Assembly: GCF_014467015.1 (NCBI RefSeq)
Contig: NZ_CP058559.1
Location: forward strand, 3,410,001-3,474,000
Reading direction: 5' to 3'
Source of the DNA: Alkalicella caledoniensis
GTDB lineage: Bacteria > Bacillota > Proteinivoracia > Proteinivoracales > Proteinivoracaceae
DNA: 64,000 nucleotides
The notes under the pieces are model-generated. The model ran no database searches. It had not been told where the DNA came from and saw only the letters and a program-made list of their open reading frames with translations. The translations under genes were made by a program, and so were the position numbers. Below are positions 8,966-18,167 of this stretch, one piece after another (positions within the stretch are counted from its first letter, which is position 1; the number at the start of each line of letters is the position of its first letter).

Positions 8966-10315
8966 ATGGATTTTCAGGATAAAAATGTTTTAATCATAGG
9001 CTCAGGAAGAACAGGTACAGGTATAGCAAAAGTTCTAAAAAAGCTAGGAGCAAATGTTTTAGTAAACGATGGTGGAGAAGAGAGCAAGCTGGAGATATAC
9101 TTAAAACAGCTTAGGGAACTAGGTATCGAGTATGTTATTGGACACCACCCAAGTTACTTGTTAGATAATAAACCAGACTTCATTATTAAAAATCCTGGAA
9201 TACCCCTAGATACTCCCTTTCTGCAAGAATGTATCAGTAGAAACATACCCGTCTTTACAGACATAGAATTTGTAAATAGTATAAATAGCGCCCCTGTTAT
9301 AGCTATTACCGGTACAAATGGCAAAACAAGTACCACAAGTTTTGTAGGACATATGTTCAAAGAGGCTGGAAGAAAAACTGCAGTTGGAGGAAATATAGGT
9401 TTTTCTTTAGCAGAACAAGTGTATCAAAAGGATTTAGAGCTTATTGTTGCAGAAGTCAGCAGCTTCCAACTGGAATGCACAAAAAGGTTTAGACCAAAAA
9501 TATCTTTAATAACTAATTTTTCTCCAGATCATTTAGATAGACATAAAACATATGATGAATATATTAACCAGAAGAAAAAAATCTTTTTGAATCAAACCTT
9601 TGAAGACTTTGCAATACTTAACCACGAAGACTCTGTTTGTAAAAAAATAGCCAAAGAATGTAAAGCTCAAGTCTATTGGTTTGATACTAAGAATAAAGTA
9701 GAACAAGGAGTCTATGTAAAAGAGGGAAATATCTTCTGGTGTAAAGATAATATTGACGAAGTAATTTGCAGCTCAAATATTTTAAAGGTACCAGGTAATC
9801 ATAATTTACAAAACATCGCTTCAGGGATAATTATTGGTAAAATAATGGGCCTAACTAACAATCAAATTGTAGAAGCTGTATTATCCTTTGTAGGTGTAGA
9901 ACATAGACTAGAATATGTTGACACCATACAAGGGGTGAAATACTATAACGATTCAAAAGCTACTAACACAGACTCCACCCTTAAAGCCTTAGATTCATTT
10001 GAAAAGAAAGTTATAGTTTTGTTAGGTGGTTATGACAAAGGTGAAGATTTTGCCAAATTAGCCAGTTATGTTATGACAAAAGCTAAGAAAGCAATAGTTT
10101 TTGGAGCTACTGGGGATAAAATCAGAAAATCCCTAGATGACGCGAAATACACTAGCTACCATCAGGCAAAAACCTTTGAAGAAGCAGTTAAGTTGTCCAA
10201 AGAACTCTCAAGGGAAAATGACATTATTTTGTTATCACCAGCTTGCGCAAGCTGGGATGAGTTTGACAACTTTGAAGAAAGAGGGAAGGCTTTTAAGGAA
10301 CTAATCTATAAATAG
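8966..10315 (+). CDS. murD: MurD, UDP-MurNAc-L-Ala:D-Glu ligase
   Basis: The 449-aa Mur ligase adds D-glutamate to UDP-MurNAc-L-Ala. The N-terminal Rossmann motif IIGSGRTG is near residue 11. The ATP loop GTNGKTS is at 116-122, with NFSPDHLDRH and YNDSKATN further on. It starts with ATG after AAGGAG, 12 nt after mraY. Confidence 0.96.
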   Translation: MDFQDKNVLIIGSGRTGTGIAKVLKKLGANVLVNDGGEESKLEIYLKQLRELGIEYVIGHHPSYLLDNKPDFIIKNPGIPLDTPFLQECISRNIPVFTDIEFVNSINSAPVIAITGTNGKTSTTSFVGHMFKEAGRKTAVGGNIGFSLAEQVYQKDLELIVAEVSSFQLECTKRFRPKISLITNFSPDHLDRHKTYDEYINQKKKIFLNQTFEDFAILNHEDSVCKKIAKECKAQVYWFDTKNKVEQGVYVKEGNIFWCKDNIDEVICSSNILKVPGNHNLQNIASGIIIGKIMGLTNNQIVEAVLSFVGVEHRLEYVDTIQGVKYYNDSKATNTDSTLKALDSFEKKVIVLLGGYDKGEDFAKLASYVMTKAKKAIVFGATGDKIRKSLDDAKYTSYHQAKTFEEAVKLSKELSRENDIILLSPACASWDEFDNFEERGKAFKELIYK

Positions 10316-10328
10316 GGTGGTGGGAGAG

Positions 10329-11420
10329 ATGAAAAGGAAACAATCACCAGACTCTGTCCTTATAATTGTTACATTTATTTTATTAGGTATCGGTCTAGTG
10401 ATGGTCTTTAGTTCAAGTTATCATCAAGGGATGAATAGATATAATGATGGTCTTTATTTTTTGAAAAGACAAATGTTATATGCCATTATTGGACTTGTGG
10501 GAATGTATGTATGTTCTAACTTTAATTTTTGGCAATGGAGAAAATTTATTACGCTATTTTTCTTTTTAAACTTTGCACTATTAATAGCTGTAAAAATACC
10601 AGGAATCGGGGTTGTTAGAAACGAAGCACAAAGATGGATTAATTTAGGATTCATGCAATTTCAGCCCTCTGACTTTACAAAGTTTGCATTGATATTATTT
10701 TCTGCAAACTATATGGCAAACAAAGAGCGTTTAACAAAGTTTTTTACTGGAATTGTACCGCTCCTCACAGTAGTTGGTCTATCCTTTGGACTAATTATGT
10801 TACAGCCTGACTTAGGAACAGGTATTTCCATAGTGGGTACAATTGGTGTTATGTTGTTCGCCGCTGGAGCAAAGATGGGACACCTTATTGGGTTAGCATC
10901 CCTTAGTATACCAGGTCTAATTTATTTAGCCACTTCCGCAAGCTATAGGCTTAAGCGTTTAACCATATTTATGGATCCATGGCAGGACCCTACAGGGGGT
11001 GGATGGCAGGTGATTCAATCACTATATGGAATTGCAGGGGGTGGCTTGCTAGGTGTGGGCCTTGGACAAAGTAGGCAGACAATGGGTTTTTTGCCTGAAC
11101 CCCAAAATGACTTTATTTTCTCTATTATTTGCGAGGAACTAGGTTTTCTAGGAGCAACTTTCATCATAATTTTGTTTGCTATTTTAGTTTGGCGTGGGTT
11201 TGACATTGCAATAAAATCAAACGATACATTCGGAAGCTACCTAGCCATGGGGTTAACAGCAATGATTGCCCTGCAAGTTATCATAAATATAGGTGTAGTA
11301 ACTTCGTCTATGCCTACAACAGGTATAACGTTACCTTTGATTAGTTATGGTGGAACATCACTGATGATTACACTGGCAAGTTTAGGAATTATATTAAATA
11401 TATCTAGATACATAAATTAA
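10329..11420 (+). CDS. spoVE: SEDS-family peptidoglycan polymerase (SpoVE/FtsW)
   Basis: The 363-aa integral membrane protein has about ten helices and the SEDS hallmarks MVFSSS near the N-terminus, QPDLGTG in the middle and GVVTSSMPTTGITLPLISYGG (partly variable) at the end. SEDS proteins polymerise lipid II into glycan strands with a partner class B PBP, here the product at 2876-5014. An in-frame GTG at 10317 is possible, but the ATG at 10329 follows a GGTGGGAGAG site. Sequence alone cannot separate SpoVE from FtsW. murG does not follow, unlike in most Firmicutes. Confidence 0.93.
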   Translation: MKRKQSPDSVLIIVTFILLGIGLVMVFSSSYHQGMNRYNDGLYFLKRQMLYAIIGLVGMYVCSNFNFWQWRKFITLFFFLNFALLIAVKIPGIGVVRNEAQRWINLGFMQFQPSDFTKFALILFSANYMANKERLTKFFTGIVPLLTVVGLSFGLIMLQPDLGTGISIVGTIGVMLFAAGAKMGHLIGLASLSIPGLIYLATSASYRLKRLTIFMDPWQDPTGGGWQVIQSLYGIAGGGLLGVGLGQSRQTMGFLPEPQNDFIFSIICEELGFLGATFIIILFAILVWRGFDIAIKSNDTFGSYLAMGLTAMIALQVIINIGVVTSSMPTTGITLPLISYGGTSLMITLASLGIILNISRYIN

Positions 11421-11494
11421 GAATGAAATTGGTGTAACCTTTAAAAAAATTGGGCATAAAATGGATAATGTAACAGAAGGGAAATGGTTTTTAA

Positions 11495-12421
11495 ATGCAG
11501 ACACTAAAGGACCAGCTAACTAAAGTATTAGGCAAAACAGTGACTTTTGCTGAAAAAATGTATAAACATACCACAATTAAAATTGGAGGTTCTGCAGATA
11601 TACTAGTTTTAGCAGATGATGTTGACACAATAATAAAAACCATGAAACTGGCGCGCGAGAAAAACCTAGATGTATCTATAATAGGTAATGGTTCAAATCT
11701 TATAGTAAGCGACCAAGGGATCAGGGGAATAGTTATAAAAGTTTACTCTAGCGAACAAAAACCTATTGTCGACGGGCAAAAGGTTGATGTTTTCAGTGGT
11801 TTCCCATTGGGGAAATTGATTAATTTTACTATCCAAGAAGGGTTGGGTGGGCTAGAGGGATTAGTAGGTATTCCTGGAAGTTTCGGTGGGGCTTTAACCA
11901 TGAATGCCGGAACCGGAACCACTGAAATTGGTCATATGATAAACTGGGTAAAGGTGATAAATAAAAAAACACTAGAGGTTGAAACTATACCTAAAGAAGA
12001 AATGGGTTTTTCTTACAGAAAGTCTATTATTCAAAATGGTTGCCATGTGATACTAGAAGCACAACTCCAGCTTATGCGTGGAAGTTCTCGTGACCTAAAA
12101 ACCATTAAAAATGAGATTATAAAAAAGAGGAATAAGAAACAGCCAGTTCAATTCCCCAATTCTGGAAGCATATTCAAAAACCCTCCCAATGATAGTGCTG
12201 GACGGCTAATTGAAGCCACAGGTTTAAAAGGTTACACTATAGGTGATGCACAAATATCTGAACAACATGCAAACTTTATTGTAAACATAGGGCAAGCAAA
12301 AGCATCTGAAGTTGTAGAACTAATGAATGTAGCAAGAAAAGAAGTAAATAAAAAATTCAATTTAGTTTTACAGCCTGAAGTTAAGTTTATGGGCGGGGGG
12401 TTAAAATTAGAGGAGGTTTAA
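11495..12421 (+). CDS. murB: MurB, UDP-N-acetylenolpyruvoylglucosamine reductase
   Basis: The 308-aa FAD enzyme reduces the enolpyruvyl group to give UDP-MurNAc. FAD-binding motifs GNGSNLIVSD and GIPGSFGGALTMNAG are present. The catalytic serine region NSGSIFKNP and a QHANFIVN segment fit the Firmicute type. A 74-nt gap after spoVE holds no gene. The murA start follows 4 nt after the stop. Confidence 0.95.
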   Translation: MQTLKDQLTKVLGKTVTFAEKMYKHTTIKIGGSADILVLADDVDTIIKTMKLAREKNLDVSIIGNGSNLIVSDQGIRGIVIKVYSSEQKPIVDGQKVDVFSGFPLGKLINFTIQEGLGGLEGLVGIPGSFGGALTMNAGTGTTEIGHMINWVKVINKKTLEVETIPKEEMGFSYRKSIIQNGCHVILEAQLQLMRGSSRDLKTIKNEIIKKRNKKQPVQFPNSGSIFKNPPNDSAGRLIEATGLKGYTIGDAQISEQHANFIVNIGQAKASEVVELMNVARKEVNKKFNLVLQPEVKFMGGGLKLEEV

Positions 12422-12425
12422 CCCC

Positions 12426-13688
12426 ATGGAAAAACTAATTATAAAAGGAGGAAACCCTTTAGTAGGAGAAGTCACTATACCCGGAGCAAAAAACGCTGCT
12501 TTACCAATTTTGGCAGGAGTTTTATTGAGTGAAGACCAGTGTCTGATCGAAGATGTTCCTGATTTATCTGATGTTACCATGATGCTGAAAATTCTTGAGA
12601 GTCTAGGGGTTAAGGTAGAGTATAATAAAGCTCAAAAAAATATAGCCTTAGATGTAACAGGTGCTAACAATTACGTAGTACCAGATAAATTAATGCGTTC
12701 TATGAGATCATCAATATTTCTAATGGGTCCTTTGTTAGGTAGATTTAATAATGTGAAAGTATCATACCCAGGGGGATGTAATATAGGCAATAGGGCAATA
12801 GATTTACATCTTAAAGGATTAAGTGCACTAGGGGCAAAAATAGTTGAAAGGCACGGTTATATAACTGCAACCTGCGATGGTTTAAAAGGTGCGGAAATAT
12901 ATTTAGATTACCCTAGTGTTGGTGCTACGGAAAATATCATGATGGCTGCCTGCAAGGCACAAGGTGTTACAGTAATTAAAAATGCAGCTAGAGAACCTGA
13001 GATAGTTGACTTAGAAATATTCTTAAATAAGATGGGTGCAAAGGTATCCGGCGCAGGAACTGCTGAAATTAAAATCATTGGAGTAGATAAATTATCCCAT
13101 TGTCAGCATAAAATCATTTCTGATAGAATTGTAGCTGGGACTGTAATGATGGCAGCTGCCATGACCGGTGGAGATGTGACAGTGAACAATGTAATTCCTG
13201 AGCATATAGACTTAACTATCGTTAAGTTGAAGGAAATGGGAGCCATAGTTACACAGTGTGATAATAAAATCAGAGTACAAGGCTCTAAAGCTTTAAAGGC
13301 CGTTGACCATATAAGAACGGCTCCATACCCAGGATTTCCCACAGACATGCAAGCAATTATGATGATAGGTTTATCTATGGCCGAAGGAACTAGTATTATA
13401 ATAGAAAACGTATTTGATGGTCGCTTTAAGCATGTTGATGAATTTCGAAGAATGGGGGCATCCATAAAAACTGACAACAGAACTGCAGTCATTAGGGGTG
13501 TAAAACAGCTAACGGGTGCTTATGTGGAAGCAACGGATCTACGGGCAGGAGCAGCCTTAGTAATAGGTGGATTAGCAGCTGAAAACACCACCACCATTGA
13601 AGGTGTTTTCAACATCGATAGAGGTTATGAGAGAATTGAAGATCTCTTTACTCAAATTGGAGGAAATATAAGAAGAATTGATGATTAG
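12426..13688 (+). CDS. murA: MurA, UDP-GlcNAc 1-carboxyvinyltransferase
   Basis: The 420-aa enzyme catalyses the first committed step of peptidoglycan synthesis, transferring enolpyruvate from PEP to UDP-GlcNAc. The catalytic loop PGGCNIGNR carries the fosfomycin-target cysteine at residue 118, so the enzyme should be fosfomycin sensitive at this site. Motif PGAKNAALP near the N-terminus and a C-terminal LRAGAALVI segment are also typical. It directly follows murB. Confidence 0.96.
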   Translation: MEKLIIKGGNPLVGEVTIPGAKNAALPILAGVLLSEDQCLIEDVPDLSDVTMMLKILESLGVKVEYNKAQKNIALDVTGANNYVVPDKLMRSMRSSIFLMGPLLGRFNNVKVSYPGGCNIGNRAIDLHLKGLSALGAKIVERHGYITATCDGLKGAEIYLDYPSVGATENIMMAACKAQGVTVIKNAAREPEIVDLEIFLNKMGAKVSGAGTAEIKIIGVDKLSHCQHKIISDRIVAGTVMMAAAMTGGDVTVNNVIPEHIDLTIVKLKEMGAIVTQCDNKIRVQGSKALKAVDHIRTAPYPGFPTDMQAIMMIGLSMAEGTSIIIENVFDGRFKHVDEFRRMGASIKTDNRTAVIRGVKQLTGAYVEATDLRAGAALVIGGLAAENTTTIEGVFNIDRGYERIEDLFTQIGGNIRRIDD

Positions 13689-13697
13689 GGGGAGAAT

Positions 13698-14528
13698 ATG
13701 AGAAGAAGACAAAGTATTACACCAAAAAATCAGAAAAAGCCATATGCTAATAATGTGATCGACTTCTCTAAGAAAAAGAGAGATATGTCCCACATAATAT
13801 CAAACAAACCTACTAAGAAGAAAATTATAAATTTTGACGGTGTAAAAGTTATTAAGGTTGTTTCAGTATTTTTCCTGCTTTTAGTAGTAGCCCTGTCATT
13901 TCACATATTTCTAAACTCCAACCATGCCACAATTCAGAGTTTGAGCTTAGATGGGAATTTCTTGCTTGAAGAGCAAGAAATTCTCGATCATTTGCCAAAA
14001 GTAGGACAAGCCAATTTTTTTTCAACGAGTAATGATCATTTTGAGGATTCCATAAAGGAACTTAAATGGATTAAGGAAATTCATGTAGATAGGAATTTCC
14101 TGGCCAGAACCATTGATGTAAGTATAGTTGAAAGGCGTCCATTGTATAAAATCATGAGAAACAATGAGACCCAAATAATTGATGAAGAGGGTGAGGTGTT
14201 ACCCAATCTATCATCAATTGTTGGTCTAAGTGTTCCCATAGTAATTGGTCAAGAAAGTGCTAGTTCTTTTCCAGAATTAGCAGAGACGCTAAAACATTTG
14301 CCAAACCATTTTCTACACGCTGTTGCGGAAGTAAATATTGAAAGCCCCAACTCAATTTATCTTTATACATTAGATAATTTTACTATTCAAATTGGTGAAT
14401 TCAGAAATCTTACACAGGAAAAAGCGGAAGAAATTATTCAGATAATGAACATACAGAAGAATCAAAATCAAAAAGGAACTATCGACATTAGAGGCAGAAA
14501 TATAATTTTTAAACCTGTGGAGGGATAA
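13698..14528 (+). CDS. ftsQ: FtsQ/DivIB cell division protein
   Basis: The 276-aa bitopic membrane protein has a basic cytoplasmic tail rich in lysine, one membrane helix (about 52-72), then a POTRA-type domain (starting ATIQSLSLDGN) and a beta domain. It acts in the divisome with FtsL and DivIC. The family is weakly conserved; the call rests on domain order, length and position after murA. GGGGGAG precedes the ATG. Confidence 0.9.
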   Translation: MRRRQSITPKNQKKPYANNVIDFSKKKRDMSHIISNKPTKKKIINFDGVKVIKVVSVFFLLLVVALSFHIFLNSNHATIQSLSLDGNFLLEEQEILDHLPKVGQANFFSTSNDHFEDSIKELKWIKEIHVDRNFLARTIDVSIVERRPLYKIMRNNETQIIDEEGEVLPNLSSIVGLSVPIVIGQESASSFPELAETLKHLPNHFLHAVAEVNIESPNSIYLYTLDNFTIQIGEFRNLTQEKAEEIIQIMNIQKNQNQKGTIDIRGRNIIFKPVEG

Positions 14529-14532
14529 GTAA

Positions 14533-15255
14533 GTGAATAGAAAACAAAGTTCTACTTTAGCACTCACATTGATCTGTTTAATATTGGGTTTTATGATGGC
14601 CATCAATTTCAGAACCCAACAAGATGTGGAATTGACCACTGGTGTGAGAGATACAGAATTAAGAAGTAAAGTTATAGAATTGGTTAATAAAAATGAGAAT
14701 CTAGAGACACATATTAGTGAGTTGGAAAGATTGCTAAATGAGTATAGGACTAAATCCGTAAGTGGAGAGAGCACCGCAGAAATACTAACACAAGAGTTAG
14801 ATCAAATTAGACATTTAGCAGGGCTAACGGATGTGAAGGGGCAAGGTGTTGTGGTTACAATAAATGACGCCACAAGCGAGTCTAATCAGTACGAGGATCC
14901 AAACCTTTTTATTGTACATGATGAAGACCTCTTAAACGTAGTTAATGTACTAAAAGCTGCAGGAGCGGAAGCTATTTCTGTAAATGGGTTAAGGATCGTC
15001 GCCCAAAGTGAGATCTCATGTGCCGGGCCAGTAATTTTGGTAAATCAAACCAGGCTTGCCCCGCCTTACGTTGTTTCTGCAATTGGTGACATGAGGAACC
15101 TAGAAAGTTCCCTTAATATGCGTGGTGGTATAGTAGAAAAACTACGTTTTTGGGGAATAGAAATAGAAGTTGATGTGTTAGAAGATGTTTTTGTTCCTTC
15201 CTACAAGGGTAAAATTGACTTCAAATTTTTACAGCCTGTAAAGGAAGGTGAATAG
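14533..15255 (+). CDS. DUF881 family membrane-anchored protein (YlxW/YlxX-like)
   Basis: The 240-aa protein begins with GTG 4 nt after ftsQ. It has one N-terminal membrane helix (about 9-25), a coiled coil (about 37-78), and the DUF881 domain with EAISVNGLRI and GPVILVN. B. subtilis has two related genes (ylxW, ylxX) at this place; here there is one. The family is division-associated by gene context, but its molecular role is unknown. Confidence 0.88.
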   Translation: MNRKQSSTLALTLICLILGFMMAINFRTQQDVELTTGVRDTELRSKVIELVNKNENLETHISELERLLNEYRTKSVSGESTAEILTQELDQIRHLAGLTDVKGQGVVVTINDATSESNQYEDPNLFIVHDEDLLNVVNVLKAAGAEAISVNGLRIVAQSEISCAGPVILVNQTRLAPPYVVSAIGDMRNLESSLNMRGGIVEKLRFWGIEIEVDVLEDVFVPSYKGKIDFKFLQPVKEGE

Positions 15256-15256
15256 T

Positions 15257-15601
15257 ATGTTATTGCCTATATTAGGTCTGCTTGTTGGATTAACACTGGG
15301 ATGGACCTCTACAATCTCCGTACCACTTCAGTACGCACATTATTTATCCATTGCACTTTTGGCTGCCCTTGACTCAATTTTTGGTGGAGTTAGGGCATAC
15401 TTAGAGGAGAATTATGATAATTACGTTTTCATGTCAGGATTTTTTGGGAATATCATTTTAGCTGCTCTTTTGGTTAATCTAGGAGAGAGATTTGGTGTAG
15501 ATCTATACCTAGCTGCTATATTTGCTTTTGGTGTTAGACTCTTTCAGAATCTTGCAATTATGCGGAGAATACTGCTTAATAAATTTTTCTCAAAAAAATA
15601 A
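15257..15601 (+). CDS. sbp: Small basic protein Sbp (DUF1290)
   Basis: The 114-aa membrane protein has three to four helices and the family signature ALDSIFGGVRAYLE. An in-frame GTG at 15248 overlaps the preceding gene, but the ATG at 15257 follows an AAGGAAGGTG site at the usual distance, so I use it. The gene lies between DUF881 and ftsA as in other Firmicutes. Its role is unknown beyond the dcw association. Confidence 0.88.
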   Translation: MLLPILGLLVGLTLGWTSTISVPLQYAHYLSIALLAALDSIFGGVRAYLEENYDNYVFMSGFFGNIILAALLVNLGERFGVDLYLAAIFAFGVRLFQNLAIMRRILLNKFFSKK

Positions 15602-15690
15602 AAAAATATCTAAAAATAAAGAGGAAATTGACGTTAATGTGTTGAATTTATATTGTGTTAACTTTTTGTTTACCTGGGGAGGTGAAAGAT

Positions 15691-16905
15691 TTGCCACGGA
15701 ATAAATCAATTATAGCAAGCTTGGATATAGGTACATCAACCACTAAGGTTATAGTGGGAGAACAAGATAGAGATGGCAATGTTAACATTATCGGGATTGG
15801 ACAAAGTAAGTCCCTGGGATTGAGGAAAGGTTCTATAGTTGACTTAGATGGAACAGTTAAGTCAATCATAGAGGCAGTTGAACAGGCAGAAAGAATGATA
15901 GGTGTCGAAATCGATTCTGTTTTTGTTGGAATTTCCAGTGCCCATATACAAATGTTAAAGAACCGAGGAGTAGTTGCTGTTTCCGGTGAAGACAAGGAAA
16001 TCTCTGAGTATGACTATGACAGAGTACTTCAGGCTGCCAAAGTTGTTGCGATTCCTCCTGAAAGAGAGATAATCGATAGCATACCAATAAACTTTATAGT
16101 AGATGGTTATGACGGCATTAAAGATCCTGTAGGTATGATTGGTGTACGCCTTGAAGTGGAAGCTCTTATTCTTACAGCTACCACAACTGCAATGAGAAAC
16201 TTACGTAAATGTGTGGAAAGAGCAGGTCTTGCTGTTGAGAACTTTGTACTTAGTAGTTTAGCAACTGGTGAAGTAGCTTTAACACCAGATGAGAAAGAGT
16301 TAGGTGCTGTACTTGTTAACATTGGGGGAGGTACCACTGAGGTAGCTATTTTCCAAAATTCAAACCTAATGGATAAAATCGTAATTCCTGTGGGTGGAGA
16401 CCATATAACCAGCGATATCTCCAAAGGCTTGAGAATACCTCTAGCTGAAGGTGAAAAAATAAAGCTGAAATTTGGTACAACTTTATTTGATGAGAACGAT
16501 AGGGGTTTCGAAATAACCACAGTAGGTAAAGAAACTGTTACTGTAAGTACAAACAAACTTACTGGTATCATTGAGCCTAGAGTCCAAGAGATTTTTTACC
16601 TAATTAAGAAAGAGCTTAGTAAACTAGGGTATGATGAAATTATGCCAGGGGGCATAGTTTTAACTGGTGGAGTTGCTTCCCTACCAGGGATTGCTGAATT
16701 GGCTCAGTCACAACTAGGTGGTAACGTTAGAATTTATCAACCACAATTCATCGGAGTTGCTGACCCAGCATTTACAACTGGTACAGGAATTATTCAGTAT
16801 GTAGTGAGTAATTCTATACTGCCCTCTACACCTCAAAAATCAAACAGTGTAAGTCAAGGATTCTTTGACAAAATTAAAGTACTATTTAATGAATTTTTTC
16901 GTTAA
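15691..16905 (+). CDS. ftsA: FtsA, actin-like divisome protein
   Basis: The 404-aa cytoplasmic ATPase tethers FtsZ to the membrane. The N-terminal ATP motif SLDIGTSTTKV, the inserted SHS2-like 1C domain and a phosphate-2 loop NIGGGTTEV are visible. The last residues, GFFDKIKVLFNEFFR, look like the amphipathic membrane-binding helix. The chosen start is TTG at 15691, 8 nt after GGAGG. A longer frame from 15655 would add residues not typical of the family. ftsZ follows after 18 nt. Confidence 0.95.
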   Translation: MPRNKSIIASLDIGTSTTKVIVGEQDRDGNVNIIGIGQSKSLGLRKGSIVDLDGTVKSIIEAVEQAERMIGVEIDSVFVGISSAHIQMLKNRGVVAVSGEDKEISEYDYDRVLQAAKVVAIPPEREIIDSIPINFIVDGYDGIKDPVGMIGVRLEVEALILTATTTAMRNLRKCVERAGLAVENFVLSSLATGEVALTPDEKELGAVLVNIGGGTTEVAIFQNSNLMDKIVIPVGGDHITSDISKGLRIPLAEGEKIKLKFGTTLFDENDRGFEITTVGKETVTVSTNKLTGIIEPRVQEIFYLIKKELSKLGYDEIMPGGIVLTGGVASLPGIAELAQSQLGGNVRIYQPQFIGVADPAFTTGTGIIQYVVSNSILPSTPQKSNSVSQGFFDKIKVLFNEFFR

Positions 16906-16923
16906 TAACAGGAGGGAATATAC

Positions 16924-17976
16924 ATGTTTGAGTTCGATATGGATATGGAACAGTTTGCCCATATAAAAGTTATTGGTGTTGGTGGAGGCGGTAGTAACGC
17001 TGTTAATAGAATGATAAGTGCTGGGTTAAAAGGTGTTGACTTTATAGTGGTCAATACAGACGCCCAAGCTTTACATCAATCTCAAGCAGATGTAAAACTA
17101 CAAATAGGAGGGAAAATCACTAGAGGTTTAGGTGCTGGTGCAAATCCTGATATTGGCCGTCAATCTGCTGAAGAAACTAGAGAAGAGATAGCAAATGCAC
17201 TGAAGGGTGCAGATATGGTTTTTGTGACTGCCGGTATGGGTGGAGGAACAGGAACTGGTGCGGCTCCTATAGTGGCAGAGATTGCTAAAGAGCAAGGTGC
17301 TCTAACAGTTGGCGTTGTCACAAAGCCCTTTAACTTTGAAGGAAGAAAGCGTCAGAATTTCGCTGAAAAAGGTATAGAGAGCCTAAAGGAAAAAGTAGAT
17401 ACATTAATCGTGATACCAAATGATAGACTACTTCAAATTGTTGAGAAGATTTCAATGTTAGATGCCTTTAAAATGGCAGATAATGTTTTACTACAAGGTG
17501 TAAAGGGTATTTCTGATCTTATAGCGGTACCTGGTTTGATTAATCTTGACTTTGCAGACGTTAAAACAATCATGAAAGATACTGGTTCTGCTCTTATGGG
17601 TATTGGGACAGCTACTGGCGATAAAAGGGCTGAGGATGCAGCTACACAAGCTGTTTCTAGTCCACTTTTAGAAACATCTATTAACGGAGCTAAGGGTGTA
17701 CTTTTAAACATCTCTGGTGGTGCTGACTTAGGTCTTCATGAAGTTCAAGCTGCAGCTAGTGTAGTTGAGAATTTTGTGGATAGTGAGGCAAACATTATCT
17801 TTGGTGCCGTTATTGATGAAACCTTAGGTGATGAGATAAAAGTAACCGTTATCGCAACTGGTTTTGATGAACCAAAAGCAGACAAAATTAAAAGTTTCAC
17901 TGACTGGGATGTTAACACCTTCGATGGAGAAGATTACGACATACCTGCGTTTATGAGAAAAAAATCTAACAAATAA
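16924..17976 (+). CDS. ftsZ: FtsZ, tubulin-like division GTPase
   Basis: The 350-aa protein polymerises into the Z-ring. The tubulin signature GGGTGTG is at residues 106-112 and the N-terminal nucleotide motif [13 protein letters not shown] at about 18-30. The C-terminal peptide DIPAFMRKK, after a short linker, is the docking site for FtsA and other partners. AGGAGGG precedes the ATG. It ends the dcw transcription unit at a terminator. Confidence 0.98.
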   Translation: MFEFDMDMEQFAHIKVIGVGGGGSNAVNRMISAGLKGVDFIVVNTDAQALHQSQADVKLQIGGKITRGLGAGANPDIGRQSAEETREEIANALKGADMVFVTAGMGGGTGTGAAPIVAEIAKEQGALTVGVVTKPFNFEGRKRQNFAEKGIESLKEKVDTLIVIPNDRLLQIVEKISMLDAFKMADNVLLQGVKGISDLIAVPGLINLDFADVKTIMKDTGSALMGIGTATGDKRAEDAATQAVSSPLLETSINGAKGVLLNISGGADLGLHEVQAAASVVENFVDSEANIIFGAVIDETLGDEIKVTVIATGFDEPKADKIKSFTDWDVNTFDGEDYDIPAFMRKKSNK

Positions 17977-17981
17977 TACAT

Positions 17982-18007
17982 AAAAAAGAGCCACTGGCTC
18001 TTTTTTT
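17982..18007 (+). terminator. Intrinsic terminator after ftsZ
   Basis: AAAAAAGAGCC and GGCTCTTTTTTT pair around a 3-nt ACT loop, followed by the T-run. It marks the end of the dcw cluster. Confidence 0.88.
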
Positions 18008-18065
18008 ATGCTCTTAAAAGGGACTTAATATATGACTTTTTATTATTGCATAGGAAATACACAAA

Positions 18066-18143
18066 ATGCGACAAAAGAAATCATTATTTTTTATATATCT
18101 CTGTCAAGTTTAGACACGTTTTGCACAATGTATGTGCTAATAT
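18066..18143 (+). promoter_or_regulatory. Candidate Spo0A-activated spoIIG promoter
   Basis: A -10 like TAATAT (18138-18143) is preceded by a -35 like TAGACA (18111-18116) at 21 bp. This over-long spacing recalls the B. subtilis spoIIG promoter, which needs bound Spo0A~P to work. Two 0A-box-like words lie upstream: TGTCAAG at 18102-18108 and, on the other strand, TGTCGCA within 18066-18074. Promoter and boxes are inferred from resemblance only. Confidence 0.45.
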
Positions 18144-18167
18144 ATCATTTAAAGGGGGGGATAAATC

